Shown: in pieces, positions 10,144-25,100 of the stretch
Layout of the letters: each line of letters begins with the position of its first letter
Position numbering within the stretch: position 1 is the first letter of the stretch
Source of the DNA: Saxidomus purpurata
Lineage: Eukaryota; Mollusca; Bivalvia; Venerida; Veneridae
NCBI GenBank assembly: GCA_022818135.1
Contig: JAFMSR010000012.1
Location: 12,425,157 to 12,489,156 of the forward strand
DNA: 64,000 bases
Direction of reading: 5' to 3'
The notes under the pieces: model-generated
What the model was told of the DNA's origin: nothing
Databases searched by the model: none
Seen by the model: only the letters and a program-made list of their open reading frames with translations
Translations under genes and position numbers: made by a program

Positions 10144-13100
10144 GTAAGTATGAATGATATCAAATTTGATGTCCAGCGTCTAGCAAAACTTTTAAACATA
10201 TTTTCATTTTTTGCGAGTTAAAATAAATAGTTGAACAAAGAACAATTAACAAGTATATATTTGTTTTTGGGGAGTGGGGTTGGGGGGCTGAATATTTATT
10301 TCTAGTACTGGCATAATGCTAGTACAGACATAGTCTCTCATGACCATTTAAATGATCAGTATACATGTAGTTGATTTTAAAAGTTATCTGTTAATATGGT
10401 GGGAGTCGTTACCTATTTCTCGGACTTAAATACTAAAATTGTCATTATTCTGTTTTAATCTGTTACAGTGTGTACAGCGTTTGTGACAGTGGCACTGGAT
10501 CTTGCACTAAGCCTTGTACCAGGTGAGATCTCATGCTATTTTTACTAACTGTGTAACTATATACTCCTCATAACTATTATCTGAGAATATTGATTCCTAT
10601 TAATATTGCTTTAATTGCCACTAATTGGTTGGGCTGTCAATCAAAGTTATATGATGACACTCTTTGATGTAGAAAATACTAGAAATGTAGCGTGCTTGTG
10701 TTCAATTGTAAAATGTCGGTTTACCCACCGTCCCACCCGAGGGATATTTCAATGTAATTTAGTTTTAAAGCGTGTTTCTGTAGTATTGTACTACTGCGTT
10801 TGTTCTATATTGTATGATGTAACAGTTGGATTGAATTAAATAGAAGTCTCCAAACTCCTATCTCTGTTGTTTTATCAAACATATACTTAGAGAAAGTGTA
10901 GATGTAATTAAATTACATTTTAAAATGCATCAGTACACAAAAACATCTATGTTATAATCTTTCTTGCTAATCGTGTCATGTAGGAGAAGGAAAAACAATT
11001 TAACGAAACCGTTATCAGTATAAAACAGTTATGGTTTCCAGGAAATATAAATAGGTTAATTATGTAAATATGGAATTTCTCTATACCTGCATGGTTGTCT
11101 CTGTGTTTTTAAATGTTAGGGCCTACCACATGTGATACTCTTATGTGAGGGGCATTGACAAGGACAAGAGGACTTTTAGTTTTCAATCAAATTGACCTGA
11201 TGCCAAGGATGCGATAACCTCACTCCTTTCTTGATGTCTAAGTATCTTTAACAAAAGATTCCTTTCAAACATTTTCCATGTGCATTTATTTGTATAAGGT
11301 ATTTAAGGATTTAGGTCGATTTATGATTGGTAGTGAAGTCACTTGATTGACACCTGGCTTCAAGTTAATTAAATTTGGTCTGTTCCTAGTACTTAATAAG
11401 TATGTGTATATTAATATTGTTGTCTCTTATTCCATTTCAGGGCCAGTGTTTGACCTGTGCCAAGCAAAAACATTGCGGCTCGGCGCTGTGGGTGACACTG
11501 GTTACATAAAATTTGACAACCAGTCATTATCCAGTGACGGGACCAATGGATTGGGATGTGTGCTCAAGATTGAATCATGTAGCTCATGTCAGATAAAACT
11601 AGAACCAGACAGCGATGAATCTCTTCAGTTCTTTTGTAAAACAGGAATCATTCACTCAAAATATTGTTCATTAGGGTAAGTTTGTTTTTAGCTCACCTGG
11701 CACTGTGCCAGAGTGAGCTATTAGGATCGCATTCCGTCTGTCGTACGCCGTCCGTCCACCATTTCTTTCAAACGACATCTCCCCTGAAACCACTGGGCCA
11801 ATGTCGATAAAACTTTGCAGGGATGTTCCTTGCATGAAGCTTTAACAAAGTTGTTCAAAGAATTCCATTCAATGCAGACCGCTTCTATGGCGACAAATAG
11901 GAAAAACTTAAAAAATCTTCTCTGAAACCACAAGGCCTAGAGCTTAGATATATGGCATAGATGTAGCATTGTCTAGTGGACCTCTACCAAGATTGTTCAA
12001 ATTGATCCCCGGGTCAAAATGGACCCTTACAAGTCACTTAGTTCTAAATAGGTCATATAGAACCTTAAAAACTTTCCTGTAACCACAAGGCCTAGGGCTT
12101 AAAATTGGCATTAACATTGTCTAGTGGACCTTCCCAAGATTGTTCAAATAGCCCCGGGGCAAAATTGAAAGCACGGGGTCACTTAGTTTTACATAGGCTT
12201 ATATAGGGAAAACTTTAAAAACTTCTTCTCTGAAACCACAAGGGGCCAGGGCTTAGATATTTGGCATGTGGCATTGTCTAGTGGACCCTACCAAGACTGT
12301 TCAATAGTGGCCGGGTCAAACAAAGGACCCGCCCGGGTCACAGGCAGAGGCTAATATAGGAAAAACTTTAAAAATGTTTTTTTTTGAAACCACAAGGCCT
12401 AGAGCTGAGATACTTAGCATTAGCATTGTGTAGTGGGCCTTTACCAAATAAATCAGACCCCCTGGTCAAATAACCCTTCCAAGAAAGAACCTGATTTACA
12501 TGGCTTAGTATCGAAAACTTAGAAACACAAGGCCGACAGGCGTAATAGATATTTAAATGTTACTTAGCATATGTAATGGCCCCTAGTCAGGTTAGAATCT
12601 GACCCCGTTATAGCAATGGTAGTCTGGGCCATTTAGCCTTGGCCCTCTTGTTTAATCTAAAGTTGTATTATTAATAAAAGGACCATATTATAACTTCTTA
12701 AAAAAATGCTTAAAACAACCAGGAATGATGTGAAAACATGTAAGAAATACGTGTTACTTCTCATATTGACATCTTTAACTACAGTTAATTTGCGACAAAA
12801 GGAAATAAAACCCGTACATAGATTTATTTGTAACTGATGTAATATACCTTAAGCAGTAAAAACCTGTAATAAATTTCTTTCTTAAAACTTTATTGGTCCC
12901 TTTAAACAGAAATATGCTTAAATATGTTAGCGAAATAAAAAGTGACACAATATTTCCGTGCAGAGTTGCATAGCAGTTTAAGAACTGTTCTTATAGTTAA
13001 CAGGCTGCTGAGCAAAAAGCTGTCTGTTGTCAGTCATCAAACTTCGATGTTTGAATGACCATTGAACTACATGTATGTCAGTTTTCAGTTGAATTTTAAG

Positions 13101-16100
13101 CATCCTTGCACAAACTTCTACTAACTTTGAACAGTGGCTATGCTAGCTCTATAAATATATTACAGTGAATTTAATTTAGCAACGGAGACGGCCAATGAGT
13201 GTGTTCGGTTTTACAGCACCACATAACTTAAAAGATTTAAGGTGCCAGTAAGTAGAGATGTGGCAGAGATATTGACCAAAATTTAGTCATTCATAACCGA
13301 AATTATCAACGTTTTTATAGTCTCACACAGTTTTTTCGCTTGTTAATTTTCAGATGCGACTACCTCAACATATTTGATATGTATTATATGAATGACACAA
13401 ATAGATATTACTCTGGTTTGGGCCACAAACAAGACACTTTCCATTCTGAATCCAGCAATGTATTTATCATGTTGTGTCATGGAGGAATTGCCAACCAGTA
13501 CAATTTTAGAATTCGTTTCAGTACTGAAAGTAAGTATGAGCTTAACAAACCATTTTAGATTGTGTTCTTTAACTGGAATGTGCCCAGGGTGAGCATTTTG
13601 ATTGATGATTGCCGTGGAAAACATTTTGTTTGAAATGACATGCTCCTATGAGACCACTAGGCCAATGTTGATTGAAAGCCTATACAAGAATGTTCCTTGC
13701 ATAGAATCTCCCTGCGCAAAAGTGTTTGATAGAATGCCTCCTGCAGAAGGTCTTGTAGCTAGGCAACAAATAGGAAAAACTATTTAAAAGGTGTCTCTGA
13801 AACCACAAGGCTCATAGAGCATAGATATTTGGCATGTAGCAATGCCTAGTAGACCTATTCAAAGTACAAATTATAGCCTTTGATAAATGACCTTCCTGGG
13901 GATAGGTCACTTGTTTTAAAAGGAGCACTTATAGGAAAACCTATAGATAGTAACATTATTGATTGATGCTTCCACCAGCAAGTTAGATGCTTGCATACCA
14001 AAGTGACTTTGATCATAGGGCCATCGTGCCCTTTGGTTTATGAAAATGTATTTTGATTGATGCTGTGGAAAAATGCTTTGACAGATGCTCCTAGAGACCA
14101 TACATCGAGTTTGATTGAATGTGTTCCTGGACAAAATCGTTGATAGATTGTCCATATGGCAATCGTTGATGATCCCCAGTAGAAGGTCTTGAATAAATGC
14201 CCCTCCAGGAAGTATTTGCGACAGGTGTTCCCTACACCATAGCTCTTCTTAAAGAGTATTGTCTTTAAAAATGCTCCTATACATAGTCTTTGTTAGGTGA
14301 TCCCAATAGATAGTTTTTGAAAGATTATATTAATCTCAAATACATGGTCTTTGTTAGATGATCCTAATACAAACATAGTTTTTGATAGATCCTTAATAAA
14401 TGCTCCATTAATGCTCCTATAGAAGTCTTTGTTAGGTGCTCCATAACCTATACATATTTGATTGATTGATGCATCTATACAAAAATTTGGTATAGTGCTT
14501 CAAAACATAGTCTTCTGCTCATAGAGCATAGTCTTTGGTTTATGATCCAATTTATGCTTATCTAAGAATTTTTAGATGTAAGCTGGAAAACAGTACTGTT
14601 GACATGTGTGCAAGTTTGTAAAATGCCTTTGGAATTGAAACCTTTTCCTCCGGGATGAGTGGCCTAAACCTTAACCTTTTCTGGACCATATTAGGTCATA
14701 AAGCTATATTCTTCTGGAAAACTCCTATAAAGCTTTGGATTGGTGCTAAAAATTAAGTATTTGAGTTGATTTGAACTTGTTAACATAGTTCTTGTTAGTA
14801 GAAGCTACTTTAGACCTCATACATAGACTTCGACTTTAGCGATGGACATAGAAAACAGTTTTGATAATTCCTATCCATCAATCTATGCAGTCAGATGCAC
14901 CCTATAAAGTCTTCATTAGATGTTGTAACTACTAAAAAGTCTTTGTAAGATACTCCCATTTGGATAATGTTAATTGCCCCTTGTATACATGTAATCCTCG
15001 AAACATACTCCTGAAAAAAAAGTTTGGTTAAGTGTTCCTCATACATTGTCTCTATGTATATAACTCATGACAGTTTGTTGAATATATGCAAGTTTTAAAA
15101 TGCATTGGAATTTTTTAAGGCTTTTCTCCAGTCCATACAGCAAGACATAGACAGCCATGGCAAGGAATTGTCGGCGACTTTTAATTTTCCCGTTACAGCT
15201 TATAAAAGGTCTTTTTAACGGAGTTTTGATCAAAATCTGTCGGAGGATTTGTTTTAAGCTGACTGACAGAAATCATGAGTCAAAGTGTTAAATATTTACT
15301 AAGATATTATTTTTCAATTCAGCGACCGCAACATTGACATATGTTTCAACAAGTCAAATGTAACTTCTAACTTCGACTTAAACAAATACATATTAAACTT
15401 CAAAATTATTAAAACATCATGTAAAATCCGTAAATTCATCAAACGCAATAAAAAGGTAATGATCGAACATTTTCAGAACCGTCACCTAGTATAATCGGGA
15501 GATTTGACTCTTCAATTCAAAGGAAGAAAATTCTAATGATTTACAGTAATTTCCCCTTTGTTTAGGGAGGTAAAGCGGAAACATAGGCTATATTGCCCAG
15601 TATACACATAGCAAAAATGTAAGGAGTTCGTAATTTGATTTATTATAGTGACATGTGCAGGGTATGTAAGCAAACACAATTATGTACAATATACGAATAT
15701 AAAACGTACCCGAACAAACAAATGTAGGTCTATAAGTCACCTACAATATTACAAGTATTAAGATAACATGATTGACAATAGCTAAAAACCAATAGAAATA
15801 ATTATTTTTAATTATTTTCAAAGTAATTTGTGGTAAACGTGACAGGCTAATAAATGTCAATTAGTGCAACCACGCCTTGGCTATTCATTCAAAGTGACTG
15901 ATTTTTAAAGTCAAAATTCCCTTTTTACGGTTTGCCAATTTCAGTACAGAATAATAAAATGAAAATGATATTTTCGCTGATCGGCATTGTCAAGGCCAAG
16001 AGTTACAAAATGGTGAAACTTTTCGATTCAGACTCATCTATTTCAAAATAAAAGACAAAAACATGTAAAAGTTCAAACGACTTTTCCTTGCTATACAGCT

Positions 16101-19100
16101 AATGTTGCAAAACAAGATAAGTTTAATTTAAATGATTAGCTGTAAACGGTATTAAAAATCGAATATTGAAAAGTAACGGGCTAGAGTGGCCTCACAAGAC
16201 ATATACATGTACAACAAGTTCAAATACAAATAAAGTGTGAAGTAGGCTTCAAGTAGCGGGAATTGATAAAGTATTTGACGGTGCTTGTAATTTACTGGTA
16301 CGAGTAATATCCACAAAAAACATTAGCAAAAATACCTTAACTATTGTTGACTGAACACAGTCGAATATATGCAACTGAAGTAACAGCAGTGTCCTCTATC
16401 CTAAAGAAAAGTTTTATATAATAAATCATTTCTTATAACTTTTAACAATTTTGCTGAAAAACAATCTATCTATTATTCATGTACAAACTGATAAAAACTG
16501 TTCTCTTTCTTAACAGGCATAGTATTTACTATTATATACATTGCCAATATTTCGATTGTTTTATCATTCTCGCTAGAAAATATTTTCACAATGCGTAGGA
16601 AATAACAGTGATAACACGTGCGCTAATTGCACAACAGTGTACGCCGAATTCAATTATAAACATAGAAAAAAGAACAGGGCTTACATTACACCCAACACAA
16701 TAACAGGTCATGATAAAGTATGTTGTAAAACTTCTATAGCTTGAATATTACCTGCTCAAACACAGCGAATACATTCGTAAAATTGATTGAATATTGTCTG
16801 ATATACATAGAGGCAACTTAAACACCAATCTGTTTGTCAAGGTACAAAAAAGCATAGTTAGATCCACAGAATGAAAAGCTTTCTTGAAGTGAATGACATC
16901 TACATATATCGTTTAGTTTTAGAACACGTAAGTATTTTGTCTATTCGCTAAATTGAAAATAATCAGAATATTTACTTTTCATTTTTTTTAAGTCATTGAA
17001 TTCTATAATTGCCAGTTAACATTAGTACGTAAGTATATGGTATTTTCTTACAATTGAATATTAGATTGAAAGCATTATAAGCTGAACTATAACCAGGTCT
17101 CCATTTTAGTTTTTTGAATAATTTTAGTTTAAATTACATGCTCATGGTGAGCTTTTCTGATGACATGATTGTCATCATCCGACAACAGTTTGATTCAAAG
17201 TGAAAAGTCCAATAAAACCTCTAGGCCAATGTTGATAAAAGTATGCAGGAATGTGTGCTAAACATGAGACAATACACAAAACCGTTCAAAGAATTGCTAA
17301 CATAACAAAATCACATGGTAGGAGACACTGGGTGTTCTATTGCAAGTATACATGCAGAATTATTAAAAAATATTCTTCTCTAGAAAAAACCACAAGGGGT
17401 AGGGAATAGGCCAATCTATTTGGCATGTTGTATTGTCTAGTGGACCTCTCCCAAGATTGTTGAAATTATTAACCCAATGGCAATAAATTAAGCCAGATTA
17501 TGTCATTCAAGGCCCTTAATTTTGCATAGAAATATATAGGGAAAAGTTTAAAAACTTCTCGAAAGCACAAGGCTAGAGCTAAGATATTTGGCATGTAGCA
17601 TTGTCTAGTAGACCTCTACCAATATTGTTCAAATTAAAGTGCCCCGGTTAAACATTGACCCCGTCAGAAGTGCCCTTTTTTTGACATAGAAATATATAGG
17701 CCAACTTTATAAATCTTCTCAGAAACCACTAGGCCTAGAGCTAAGATATTTGCTAATATGTAGCATTGTCTAGAAAAACATCTATCTATTATTCATGTAC
17801 AAACTGATAAAAAACTGTTCTCTTTCTTAACAGGGCACTTAGTATTATATACATTGGAATATTTCGGAAAAATTAAACAATCTTCATCTAAACTTTAAAC
17901 AATGAGGCATTTAGCTTGTAAAGTGTTCAGGTAGCATATGTTGCTACAGCGGACCACTTAAACAAGATTGAATTCAAATTCAATAAGACCCTGATCAAAA
18001 TGGACGTCCCCATATTCTCTATCAATTCCATAACTCATACCCTTTTATACTTGAGTAAAACTTAATACACTAAATTTCTAAGTCTAAAGCACAAGGCCTA
18101 TACTTAGATATTTGGCATGCTGCAACTTGGTAGTCAAATATCTTAACAATATTTTTCAAGTACTGTACCCATTGCAAGTGTTGCAAAGAGCTGAGGATAT
18201 GAACAAGTACTTTTTGGATTTAAGTGAAAAGTATTGGTAAAAACTTTAAAAAGTGCTTCTCTGAAAAGACAAGGCCTAAATTGATTAGTATTTGGCTGTA
18301 TCATAGCCGTAGTAGACCATTTACACCATTTGTTTTCAAATTATAAAGCCTAAGGTCCACAGAATCAAAGCTTTCTGGAAGGGATCATTTAATTTACAAA
18401 TGCCGTTAACTTTTAGGAAGAACTTATTTGGCTATATAACATTACTATTGAATATTCCACCAGGCAAGTGGACTTGTGTACTAATAACCATCTAAGGCCA
18501 GCTTGGGCCTCTTGTTTAAATTTTACTATGTCTACAGTAAAAAGTTAGTCTTTTGGTAATTATTGCAATGTATGCTTTACTTAAAACATAAAGCAATGCA
18601 ATGCCTCTATATTATTGTTAAGATTGCTTAAACTTCCTGTTTTATGTATAATGATTGATTTAGCCCAGTCACCAGGATACTCACCGCCTGTGAATAATCT
18701 GTTCAAAGCGCGCTAATAAATGGCAACGATACATCTAACCCTTAAATGTTGCAGTATAAGATTACCAACATTATGCTTTGTGTTTATTCAACGACATAGC
18801 AGCATTTACTATTACATATCTATACCGTATATCGGGTTTTTTCGTGTACATCAAATTTCGCGATTTGGGTCCTGTTTTAATTTTAGCGAATCTTATTTTC
18901 GCGATTTTATAAAAGTTGATTTTGTTTTTCGTGTTTTTTAATTAAGGGGGAAATTTACCATGGCATCGTTTTATAAACAAAGGGAAATTACTTTATGACA
19001 GTGCTATAAACCAGTATCTCGAACTGCTCTGAATGTATTTATTTGTTTGCTAAAATAAACAATAAATAGTAATACAACATGTATGTTCATCGAATAAATT

Positions 19101-22100
19101 GTATTTATGGCGCATCGATAATGACTTTCACACTTTCATCGAGATATTTTTAACTGATAAGTTTCAACTGTTTTAATGCTCAGTTATCTTTAGGGGTTAG
19201 TATTTTAACACTTGTCCTGATATTACATTCAGGTAAGTAAGGTAAATAACTGAACCTGAATAACAGTTCATGTTAGATAATGTGCTAATCGTGTTCATGA
19301 TATACACGTGGGGAACTTAGTGAAATTTACTAAATTTCGCTGATTCTTGCATTTTCACTGCTCGCGAATATAGCAAAAATTAGACACACGCGAACAAAAA
19401 ACGCGATATACGGTATATAAGCATTACATACTAAGACTTCGATCTCAACTACATTTGTAAATTAAAGCCTGCATCTCTTGTCATCATGTATCACATGATC
19501 ATATTCAGTATGATCATTAGCAGAAAAAAAGCTATTAAAATGCTTGTATCAACTGTCCAAAGATACATCTGGTCGTGTCTTATTTGTTGGTTTATTTGTT
19601 ATGCTTACGCCAAAACATCTTTGGATTATTTACTCATATTACTGTACTGTCAAGTTTGTACAGGTACTTTCTATTGTTTCTTATTACATATCCTTTCATG
19701 AATTTGCTTACTATTTGTTATCTGATTATATAGAAGTCAAATAATTTTCATTCCGACAGGACCCAAATCTTTTTAACATTTTTCTACTCTGCATTTTAGC
19801 CTCTTTACAGTCATGGTAGGACAAATGTTTATTCTCTTTATGAACGAGATGTTTGTTTTATTTTTCGGAAACAGGCACTGCTTTCTAAAATAGCAGATTC
19901 TAATTCATGTACAACCGGTTTAGCATATCATCCGAAGAGTTGAAAAATCTATTTAATACATTCTCTTTTAAACACTGTAAATAATCCTTACAATTAATTT
20001 CAAATCAAATTATAATTAATACACATGCCCATTTTGTTCTGTGTGCTTACTTGTATCTACACTCTTGCACTTCTAACACTTTAACTGATAGGCATATGAC
20101 AACTTTCAGTTATCGCTAAAATTTTAAATTCATAAACTGTTAAACAGTATAAACTTTTGGACATAATAAAGTAATCAATTTCAAATTCTAAATACTGATA
20201 CAAATTATCCGTGATAGAAAGCCCTAAAACACTTACAATTCACCAAATTATTACAAGCCTGAAAAAACGCGTGCAACCTGAAACTTCACACAACACATGA
20301 TTAAAGAATACTCCTTTCAAGAAATTCTTAATTTATTTATAAGTCCGTCTGCTGTCAGATTGCAAAATTTTCCGTGCCGCAAAAATTACCCGATTATCAG
20401 TAATTGTACCACGCCAATAATATGATTATTGTATAAAAGATGACGTTGATATGTTTTTCAGAGAAGATGAAGAAAATAGTCGGAAGCTCGGATACATCTT
20501 CAGCAACTGGTTTGATAAGCTCTCCACACTTTCCAATGGGATACGCACAGAACCATGAGGTTTACGAGTATGTGCTCACAAGCACGGCTGATGCTGATTA
20601 TATACGGCTTACATTTGATGACTGGCATCTGTCAGAAACTTCATCATTATATGTAAGTAGTAGTTATGATAATATTTCCATCCATGAGAGAACAATAAGA
20701 TTATTATACTATATTGAACAGTGTAAAGGAGGGTATACTGGATTCAGCTTGTCTGTCCATTTGACTGTAGACGGAATCTTGTTAACACTAAATCTCAAAA
20801 ACCCCTTGTGCTCTTAATCTTCAAAACCTCTGGTCACAATTTAATTATACTTCACAGAAGTCATATTACCATGCCTTCAGTTGTGCAGGTTCAATTATTA
20901 AAGCATCAAATGTTTTTTATTTACTGTGTCAGTGGGGTGTTCGGGGCGGGGTTGGGGCGGGTATACATCACTTTAAGTGATAGTTCCAGTTCAAATTGTG
21001 AGTGGTTTAGGTAGGGTCAAAATCTGATCTGTGTTGCTTAGCATAAGTATTGCAGAGTTATGTCTCCCCCATAGAATATGGAAAACATCTGTCCATCCAT
21101 CAGGCAAAATCGTGTTCACTCCACATCTCCTGAACCCCTCGAAGGATTTTCGTGAAACTTGGGTCAGATGTTTACCTCAACTACACAATGTGCAGAACTC
21201 ATGAACCAACCATGCTGGCTCAAGGTCACTGCTGAAGGTCAAAGGTTTGAGCCTTGCATTTCGTGTCTGCTCCATATCTCCTAAACCCCTTAAAGGATTT
21301 TCATGAAACTTTGATCAGATGTTCACCCTAACTACGCATTGTGCAGAACCTGAGAACCAACCACACCGGCTCAAGGTCAAGGTCACAAAGATCAAAGGTC
21401 ATATGACTATATTTTGTATCTGCTAAGTTTCTCTCAAGGTCACTTTTGCTGAAAATAGTTTTAAAGATTTTTTTTTTAGTTTATAAATTGTGTGTAGCAA
21501 AAAAGTCTTTTTCGGGGTGTCAAGGTCACTGTTACTATCATACATAGAAATATATTATCTTAAAGTTATTATATATATCTTAAAAACCTACTTCCCAAAG
21601 CAGTTCTGACCTTGGTTCCACACAACAGAGAGTGGTAACATGCGTGTATGTTGGGGAGGAAGACATCTTTTTGTGTAAAAAAACAAACCTCTAGTTATAC
21701 ACCCCGAAAAAAGTTCAAAGGGAGGTATACTGGATTCAGCTTGTCTGTCCGTCCGTCTGTAGACAGAATCTTGTGGGCACTAAATCTCCAAAACCCTTGG
21801 TCAGAATATAATGATACTTCACACAAGAGTGATAAGTACAATGCCTAGTTGTGCATGGTCCATGTTTCGGGTCTTTAGGTCAAAGGTCAAAGTCACAGGG
21901 GCTCGAGATAGTAAAATCTTGTGGACGCTTAATCTCCAAAATCTCTGGTCAGAATTTAATGATACATCACACAAGTGATAAACACAATGCCTAGTTGTGC
22001 ATGGTCTATATTTCGGGTCACAAGGTCAAAGGTCAAGGTCACAGGGGCTTGAGATAGTAAAACCTTGTGGACGCTTATTCTCAAAAACCCTTGGCCAGAA

Positions 22101-25100
22101 TATAATGATACTTGACAGAAGTGATAAGTACAATGCCTAGTTGTGCATGGTCTATGTTTCGGGTCACTAGGTCAAAGGTCAAGGCCACAGGGGCTCGAGA
22201 TAGTAAAATCTTGTGGATGCTAAATCTCCAAAACCCCCGGGTAAAAATTTAATGATACTTCACAGAAGTGATAAGCACCATGTTTGGTCACTAGTTTCTG
22301 GTCACATGGTCACGGGGGCTTGAGATAGTAAAACCTTGTGCGCTTTTAATCTCCAAAACCCCTGGTCAGAATTTAATTATACTTCACAGAAGCCTTAGGT
22401 TGTGCTTGTCAAATAATTAAAGCATCAGATATAACATAAATTTTATATACTGTGTCAGTGGGGTGTTCAGCGGGTCAGTGGGGTGTTCAGCAGGTATTGA
22501 TCACTTTCAGTGATAGTTCTAGTTTCTGTTGCTTTTAAATCAAGCTGAATTTGCTCTTTTTGTTTTTAGCTCACCTGGCTATGCCAGGGTGAGCTTTTCT
22601 AATTATTGTCCATCGTCCGTCAACATTTTGATTCAAATGACATCTCCTCTGAAACCACTAGGCCAATGTTGATAAAACTATGCAGGAATGTTCCTTGCAT
22701 GAAGCTCTACCAAATTGTTCAAAGAATACCATTCCATGCAGAACTCTGGTTGCTATGGCAACAAATCGGAAAAACTTTAAAAATCTTCTTCTCCGAAACC
22801 ACAATGCCTAGAGTTTAGATATTTGGCATGTAGCATTGTCTAGTGGACCTCTACCAAGATTGTTCAAATTATGAGTCCCTGGTCAAAATTGACCCCACGC
22901 TGGTGGTCACTTTTTGATTTGAAGCAAATTTTATAAAGGTCCGTCCATAAGAGCAAATATGTTAGCTTGAATTTGTGGATGAGACCTCGGCATGTCTCCC
23001 ATCATGCCTATACCTATCAAAGTTGTTTTTCTGTTTCCGAAATAGGAGAGATTTACCTGACTGCAATTTCCAGCCAGTATAACCAAAGATTGAATTTGAT
23101 TGGTTGCCAAAGAGTCATTAGATATTTGGCATGTAGCATTGTCTAGTGGACCTCTACCAAGATTGTTTAAATCATGACCCCCGGGTCAAAATTGACCACG
23201 CGGGGGTGGTCACTTTTTTTTTTTAAGGGTTATATAGGAAAAAGGGAAGGCTTTAGGAAAATCTTCTTCTCTGAAACCACAAGACCTAGAGCTTAGACAT
23301 TTGGCATGTAGCATTGTCTAGTGGACCTCTTTAAAGTTTGTTCAAATTATGCCCCTGGGGTCAAAATTGACCTTGCCAGGGGGGGAGGGGTCACTTGTTT
23401 TACAAAGACGTTTATAGGAGAACCTATTGTATATAACATTATCTAGTGATCTTCCACCAGGCAAGTGGACTTGTACCAAGGTCATCTTGGCCCCTCTTGT
23501 TGATTGTTTTATATTTACAAAAATTTATTAACAGAAAGAAAAGATACTCTGTATGAAATAAACCAAAATTTTTGTTGTGTATTTCAGTTTATAGGTAGTA
23601 AGAGACATGAGCAGTTTAATGGTGAATCCAGCCGACCAGTTATTCTTTCTGCAAACAGCGTCCTGAAGTTCACGTTCAATACAGGTGTATCTTTAACAGC
23701 TGGTGAAAATAGGGATTACATAGGATTCCGGGCAGCCTATAAATTTTACAGAAGTGAGTTTACAGTCCAACATCCCCCGAATAAAACCTCCTTAGAGCAA
23801 TAACCACCCTAAAACGACACATTTTCTTTCACATTGCAACAGTTATATAACAAATCAACCTCTCCAAGAGTGTTTGCTCCTGAAAGGTTGCACTGTATAT
23901 CATCTAAGGTACTGAATCACTCAGATGTATGTGAAGTAAATTTAGGGACCGGTCTTTGCGGTCGAGTGATTAAGCTTGCTAATTTGAAATCGCTTAACGT
24001 GTTACAGGTGCAGGGTAAATTTGTTCGAGCCCCATTACTAGTATGATTCTTTACATTAGAAACTTTCTGATGAAGGATGGGAGTCTAGGACAGATCCTTT
24101 TTAAGGAATAATGGTTAAGTAAACTTCCAACTTGTAAATATAGGAAATACTGTTGGAGTGGGAGTAAAACCCAAGATGAAAAACGTATTATTAGTTCTGT
24201 AAATTGCAATCAAGTACTAATTGAATGAGTTTTCAGTTAATATTTGACCAAGAGTTATCAATAACACCACTTCAAAGAACTTCAAAACATTAAATTTTAT
24301 CCTCTTGTGTGTTTCAGAGGGTCTGCAAGTCGCAAAACCTAATACAAGTAAGTATATATGATTTAGTATCAAAGACTTGCCATTTTAAATTTGTATGTCT
24401 CAGATATCAATACCAGGATGTTTATTAATTAGTTTTGTCTTGAGTTTGTATAATATATATGAGTTATCTTCAATAATAAACAGACTATTCTGATTGGCTG
24501 AGAGCGGTCATGTGCCGAGTCTGCAAAAGTATGCGTAGACCTTCAAACTTCTCTCCAGGTCTATGCATAATTTAATGGAGGTCAGTATATCTCGGAGTAT
24601 AATAATGCTAGGGTGGGCTATTAGGACCACTCACCGTCTGTCAATTGTGTCCATCTGTCCACCATTTACTTCAGATGACATCTCAAAAACCGCTTGGCCA
24701 ATGTTGTGGAAACCTCAAAGGGATGTTCTTTGCTTGAAGTTCTGCCAAAAGTGTTTAAGTAATTCCATTCCATATCAGTTTATGGTTTCTATGGCAACAA
24801 ATAGGAAAAACTTAGGGGTCATATGTTTTACGTAGAAATATATAATGAAACTTCAAAAATCTTGTGAGAAACTGTAAGAGTTCAGATGTTTGGTGTGTAT
24901 CAGTGTTTGGTGGTCTTCTATCAAGTATGTTCAAAGTGTGGCTCAGGGGTCAAAATAAGTCCCTCACCAGGGTTCACTTAGTTTACATAATAAAATTATA
25001 GACTTTTAAATGGAGATACTTTAAAAAAATTTCTTGTCCAAACCCATGAGGCTCAGAGCTCCAATAGTTGTTGTGAAGCATAACCTAGTGGACTATTAAG

